Assembly: GCA_037890055.1 (NCBI GenBank)
Contig: JBBKBD010000024.1
Length of the DNA: 19,423 bases
Reading direction: 5' to 3' (one strand)
From: Mediannikoviicoccus sp037890055
GTDB lineage: Bacteria; Bacillota; Clostridia; Tissierellales; Peptoniphilaceae
A program made the translations under genes and the position numbers. Below the pieces are notes generated by a model. The model did not search any database, was not told the origin of the DNA, and saw nothing but the letters and a program-made list of their open reading frames with translations. This document shows positions 18,001-19,423 of the stretch, in pieces (positions within the stretch are counted from its first letter, which is position 1; every line of letters starts with the position of its first letter).

Positions 18001-19423
18001 AGCTAACATTATGGTTGCAGATAAGAAAGACTTTGAGCCGAAAAACAGAAAAAGATTTATCGGAAGAATTGCCACAGGAGAGTATGATGCCGTTGTAATC
18101 GGGCATACACAGTTTGAAAAAATCCCGATGAGTAAGGAATATCAGGAGAAGCATATCCAAGATCAGATTGATGAAATTATAAACTATGTGGAGGAATATA
18201 AGCATGACAGAAATCAGAATTTTACCGTAAAGCAACTTGAAAAAACAAAGAAAAAACTGGAAACAAGGCTTGAGAAATTAAATGATGATTTTAAGAAAGA
18301 CGATGTCATCACCTTTGAAGAATTAGGTGTAGATAAGCTCTTTATTGACGAGGCACATAATTACAAAAATCTCTACCTTTATACAAAAATGAGAAATGTT
18401 GCAGGTATTGGGCAGTCTGAAGCCTTTAAGTCCTCCGATATGTTTATGAAGTGCCGATATATGGATGAAATGACTGGTGGGAAAGGAGTGGTCTTTGCAA
18501 CAGGAACGCCTGTAAGTAATTCTATGACAGAGCTTTATACCATGCAAAGGTATCTTCAGTATGATAGCCTTAAAAAGAATGGACTGGAGCATTTTGACTC
18601 ATGGGCTTCCACTTTTGGAGAAACACAAAGCTCCTTTGAATTATCTCCTGAAGGTACAGGATATAGGGTAAAAACAAGATTTTCAAAGTTCTATAACCTT
18701 CCTGAACTAATGTCGATGTTTAAGGAAGTTGCTGATATTCAGACTGCGGATATGCTTAACCTTCCAACACCTGAAGCTAACTATGAGGTTATTAAGACGG
18801 AGCCTTCTGAAGAACAAAAGGAAATCCTAAAGAGCCTTTCTGAAAGAGCAGATGATGTCAGAAATAGGGTTGTAGAGCCTGACGAAGATAATATGCTAAA
18901 GATTACCAATGACGGTAAGAAACTTGCCTTAGATCAGCGTTTAATCAATCCTCTGCTTCCTGATAATCCTGATAGCAAGGTCAATGTATGCGTGAAAAAT
19001 GTATTTGCTATTTGGGATAAGACAAAAGAAAACAGGTCAACACAGCTACTTTTTTCCGATATGTCCACTCCAAAAGGAGATGGAGAATTTAACATCTATG
19101 ATGATATTAGAGAAAAACTTGTGGCAATGGGCATACCAAAAGAAGAAATCGCCTTTATCCATGAAGCTAATTCCGATAAGCAAAAAGATGAACTCTTTGC
19201 GAAAGTAAGAAAAGGAGAAATCCGTATCTTAATGGGTTCAACGCAGAAGATGGGAGCCGGAACGAATGTGCAAAACAAGCTGATTGCTTTGCATGACCTC
19301 GATGTGCCTTGGCGTCCTGCCGACTTAGAGCAAAGGGCAGGAAGAATTGTAAGACAGGGAAACGAAAATGAGAAAGTAAATATCTATCGTTATGTTACAG
19401 AAAACACATTTGATGCGTATTTA
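12080..19423 (+). CDS. giant ArdC-like / DUF2958 / N6-methyltransferase / SNF2 helicase fusion (partial, runs off the window)
   Basis: The frame is open for 2448 codons from ATG 12080 (AAGGAGGT at 12068-12075) to the window edge; the C-terminus is missing. Residues 1 to about 110 resemble the ArdC N-terminal ssDNA-binding domain (RYDFRSQLSIYDKNPEATAC, YWREHFNRTVMRGQKGIPIL). Residues about 259-396 are a low-complexity G/R/D/E/S linker that also encodes a nested ORF. About 777-890 is a DUF2958-like domain (LPELYAQ-type start, NWTWYMTEYD). A class I methyltransferase follows: EPSMGIGNF at 1207-1215 (SAM binding) and NVPF at 1271-1274, the NPPY-type catalytic motif of N6-adenine enzymes. The SNF2/DEAD helicase has HVVGSGKT (Lys1932), DEAH at 2090-2093, ATGTPVSNS, and RAGRIVRQG at 2419-2427. 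Such giants are standard in Tn1549-type elements; a role in protecting or processing incoming element DNA is inference. Confidence 0.93.
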   Translation, partial: MRINDFHNILELIKQDVLQSEAEYLKLLKVVGNNQRYDFRSQLSIYDKNPEATACAKFDYWREHFNRTVMRGQKGIPILEDYGTYKKVDYIFDITQTVSKNRDVNEVNLWRFDKEAHRDVLKEMIKAEGYEESESTLENIFSLSRLYGDEKVDSLMNELRISDEDRISFTKFARDSVSYAVASRFKLDYPMDKELLRENFAMLDSISLMSLGEMVSDISGTVIDATIQKSKELELQKEVLRGKEAGYNKIKEELEEVEENVLRRDGQERISENERIFRNGEYGRDNRENQREYTESVRGTGGLHQGISESGVRSDETGLSFKQRGAEQLRDVSGSIQGEEADRTPDGYSETGDRVYESREAETDDGLEDRGREPSTVQSDDFSPQRNDNQGDSGNLKENTDKEIREADKASFSLPEKNSGQIKLTIPLTQNDIDSILVNGGNHEGERLPIIAEFSKGKTVEELGEYLKDTFRGGNGFYIDEREVSSWYSDKGIHLAYGTSAREDMTQILSWSDAARRINELLENGEFATNVELLEAQDYERDRVSESLWYLYHDLSEEGKAQGYFDFIERGGGFPEETRQLSEALKNPDYLKNVISEYSRFLKGYRENKDVLRFHYHKVDSLYKKLQELELPRKEYTSNLTELPKVHGFITEDEVLATISRGSGVDKGKERITKFFKENHTLQEKANFLKDEYGIGGHSHAVSGAKGSDEWHDAKGLKLQKNHCNDVFLTWSNVAKHIDELLSKNLYLEEKNIESKVEIEEQKESSYYSKDDSNNLMTDEMLERVPELYAQEDVALADKQVHAAYIIPFRSNWTWYMTEYDRESKEAFGLVLGIEPEWGYFNLEELKELNAQRLVLEDFPKTFRELKDSELKKQMDEQELHHVFNGELSFEENNIKLEAPEEVEESIQAEPFQASLFDYLKEREEVELNEKEESFSDEFAVKEGDTVYFNHEEYKAREISKNQITGRNDLWLDPVRQGNHQIPIISFTDDEDLLRQVNLERTVFIIGDEVKYKGKDCTITRFDDMGNNLKTVTVKDNTEYLGGMITGSDVIPYRLESDLERIFEHLTYQSPEKTTEEIEIKKAEAHNFQIKEETLPDKLSPSERLNNNLEAISMLNRIERGERDLDITAQEVLARYVGWGGLADVFDEEKGGQWKEARSFLKENLSQAEYEAARESTLTSFYTPKTVIDGVYKTLSDMGFKQGNILEPSMGIGNFIGNIPDEMNKSKFYGVELDSVSGRIGKLLYPESDIQIKGLEETSFSNNFFDAIIGNVPFGEYKVNDREYNRNNFLIHDYFFAKSIDKVRNGGIIAFITSSGTMDKKDESVRRYLAARAEFLGAIRLPNDTFKGVAGTEVTSDIIFLKKRDSIRERDEGWIHLAEDENGLLYNKYFVDHPEQVLGSMEEISGRFGNTIACLPKENTDLKELLTKASEEISKNANYEEIELLDDEITSIPATDDVKNFSYTLIDDEVYYRENSLFIRKEVSDKNKEKIKDYLELNAALKDVIYKQKEDFSDDEVKKAQEKLNEIYDSFSKKHGYVNNLSNTRALKEDSNFPLVSSIEILDEEENFKAKGDIFSKRTITKAKVIDHVDTSLEALVLSVSEKGYVDFEYMGSLTDKDRPTLIEELRGEIYLNIREEQNFYRPLSFNLEDGDLPFACANGSNSYKYGYVTKDEYLSGNIRDKIAIVDSYLAKLRQTERELPHLGYAEDGKEKELISYEMNRLEYQKAELTKVLPKELEASEINVRLGATWIPNKDIEKFIFETLKTPGYAKWDIKVKFSNLTSEWNVEGKSRDRGNDLAEMTYGTSRVNAYKLIEDALNLKETKVFDQIVNPDGSKTSVLNKKETLLAGQKQELLKEEFKNWIFSDQERRNRLVKLYNERFNSIRNREYDGSKLSFEGMTTEIDLRPHQRNAIARSLYGGNTLLAHVVGSGKTFEMVASAMESKRLGMCSKSLFVVPNHLTGQIGREFMQLYPSANIMVADKKDFEPKNRKRFIGRIATGEYDAVVIGHTQFEKIPMSKEYQEKHIQDQIDEIINYVEEYKHDRNQNFTVKQLEKTKKKLETRLEKLNDDFKKDDVITFEELGVDKLFIDEAHNYKNLYLYTKMRNVAGIGQSEAFKSSDMFMKCRYMDEMTGGKGVVFATGTPVSNSMTELYTMQRYLQYDSLKKNGLEHFDSWASTFGETQSSFELSPEGTGYRVKTRFSKFYNLPELMSMFKEVADIQTADMLNLPTPEANYEVIKTEPSEEQKEILKSLSERADDVRNRVVEPDEDNMLKITNDGKKLALDQRLINPLLPDNPDSKVNVCVKNVFAIWDKTKENRSTQLLFSDMSTPKGDGEFNIYDDIREKLVAMGIPKEEIAFIHEANSDKQKDELFAKVRKGEIRILMGSTQKMGAGTNVQNKLIALHDLDVPWRPADLEQRAGRIVRQGNENEKVNIYRYVTENTFDAYL
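12843..12848 (+). promoter_or_regulatory. ribosome-binding site for the nested ORF inside the helicase gene
   Basis: A perfect AGGAGG ends nine bases before the ATG at 12858, inside the giant helicase frame where it encodes the EEVEE stretch. Such a site with correct spacing is what makes the nested ORF credible as a translated gene. Confidence 0.65.
12858..13268 (+). CDS. nested +1-frame ORF inside the helicase gene, TnpV-like
   Basis: This 136-residue, helical, charged protein is encoded wholly within the giant helicase gene, shifted +1. It starts at ATG with its own AGGAGG. Residues about 50-95 show the spacing pattern I associate with TnpV proteins of Tn4451-type and Tn1549-type elements: Y-x2-MR-x2-YL, then L, KL-x2-HL, then QA-x-E-x-M (here YAVMRLDYL, KKLIGHL, KQAIEFM), followed by a tryptophan segment (MMAWKI) and a helix ending KEIVEI. 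TnpV function is unknown. The host frame over this stretch is low-complexity G/R/E/D/S, as expected for an overprinted linker. The main frame has no stop here, so this is not a frameshifted remnant. Third-position G/C is about 60%, but this equals the first position of the host frame and is not independent proof. Family call is pattern-based and tentative. Confidence 0.6.
   Translation: MYFDEMVRKELVKTSEFSEMESTDEIIEKIKENTLNQLEEQEDFIKEYPNPVYAVMRLDYLSSSEEQSNFEMLVDLYKEKKLIGHLMDTQKQAIEFMRAEKPKLMMAWKIEDESHPQYKAMISALKEMTIKEIVEI

Noticed and set aside
18999..19208. 69-codon plus-strand open frame nested in the helicase domain
   Set aside because: Unlike the 12858 ORF it has no ribosome site upstream and lies over the conserved helicase core, so it is probably a chance frame.

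Overview
The window is a low-GC, A-rich stretch typical of a Bacillota (Firmicutes) genome, possibly an anaerobic or oral commensal; the genus cannot be fixed from this sequence. Every gene I can support is on the + strand, and they are packed with overlaps or gaps of a few bases. The content is the conjugation and DNA-processing core of an integrative conjugative element (ICE) of the Tn1549 / Clostridioides difficile CTn4 type. No relaxase, coupling protein, integrase or attachment site is visible, so the window is an internal slice. Both ends cut genes.

Region 1 (1-8574) is the mating-channel operon. In order it encodes the tail of a Maff2-like small membrane protein, a VirB6/TrbL-like polytopic protein, a small membrane-anchored coiled-coil protein, a PrgI-family protein, a VirB4-like ATPase (TTG start inside the PrgI gene), a membrane-anchored NlpC/P60-like cell-wall hydrolase (CD1108 family), a DUF4315 protein (GTG start), and an unusually large surface-exposed CD1107/DUF4366 protein with an added adhesin-like ectodomain and long coiled coil. 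Together they should assemble a Gram-positive type IV secretion channel, power it, open the peptidoglycan and project a protein from the cell surface.

Region 2 (8575-12079) starts with two hairpins, then topB, a type IA topoisomerase without the usual C-terminal zinc region. Next comes a separate unit with its own extended -10 promoter and a strong intrinsic terminator. It encodes an AlbA_2 / RecG-C-like ATPase / winged-helix protein, probably a regulator.

Region 3 (12080 to the end) is one open frame of at least 2448 codons. It has an ArdC-like N-terminus, a low-complexity linker, a DUF2958 domain, an N6-adenine methyltransferase domain and an SNF2-type helicase, and resembles in concept phage anti-restriction proteins of the DarB kind. 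The most striking feature is a 136-codon ORF nested in the +1 frame over the linker (12858-13268), with a perfect AGGAGG ribosome-binding site. Its product has the residue pattern of the TnpV family. It looks like a true overprinted gene rather than a frameshift, because the long frame stays open throughout.
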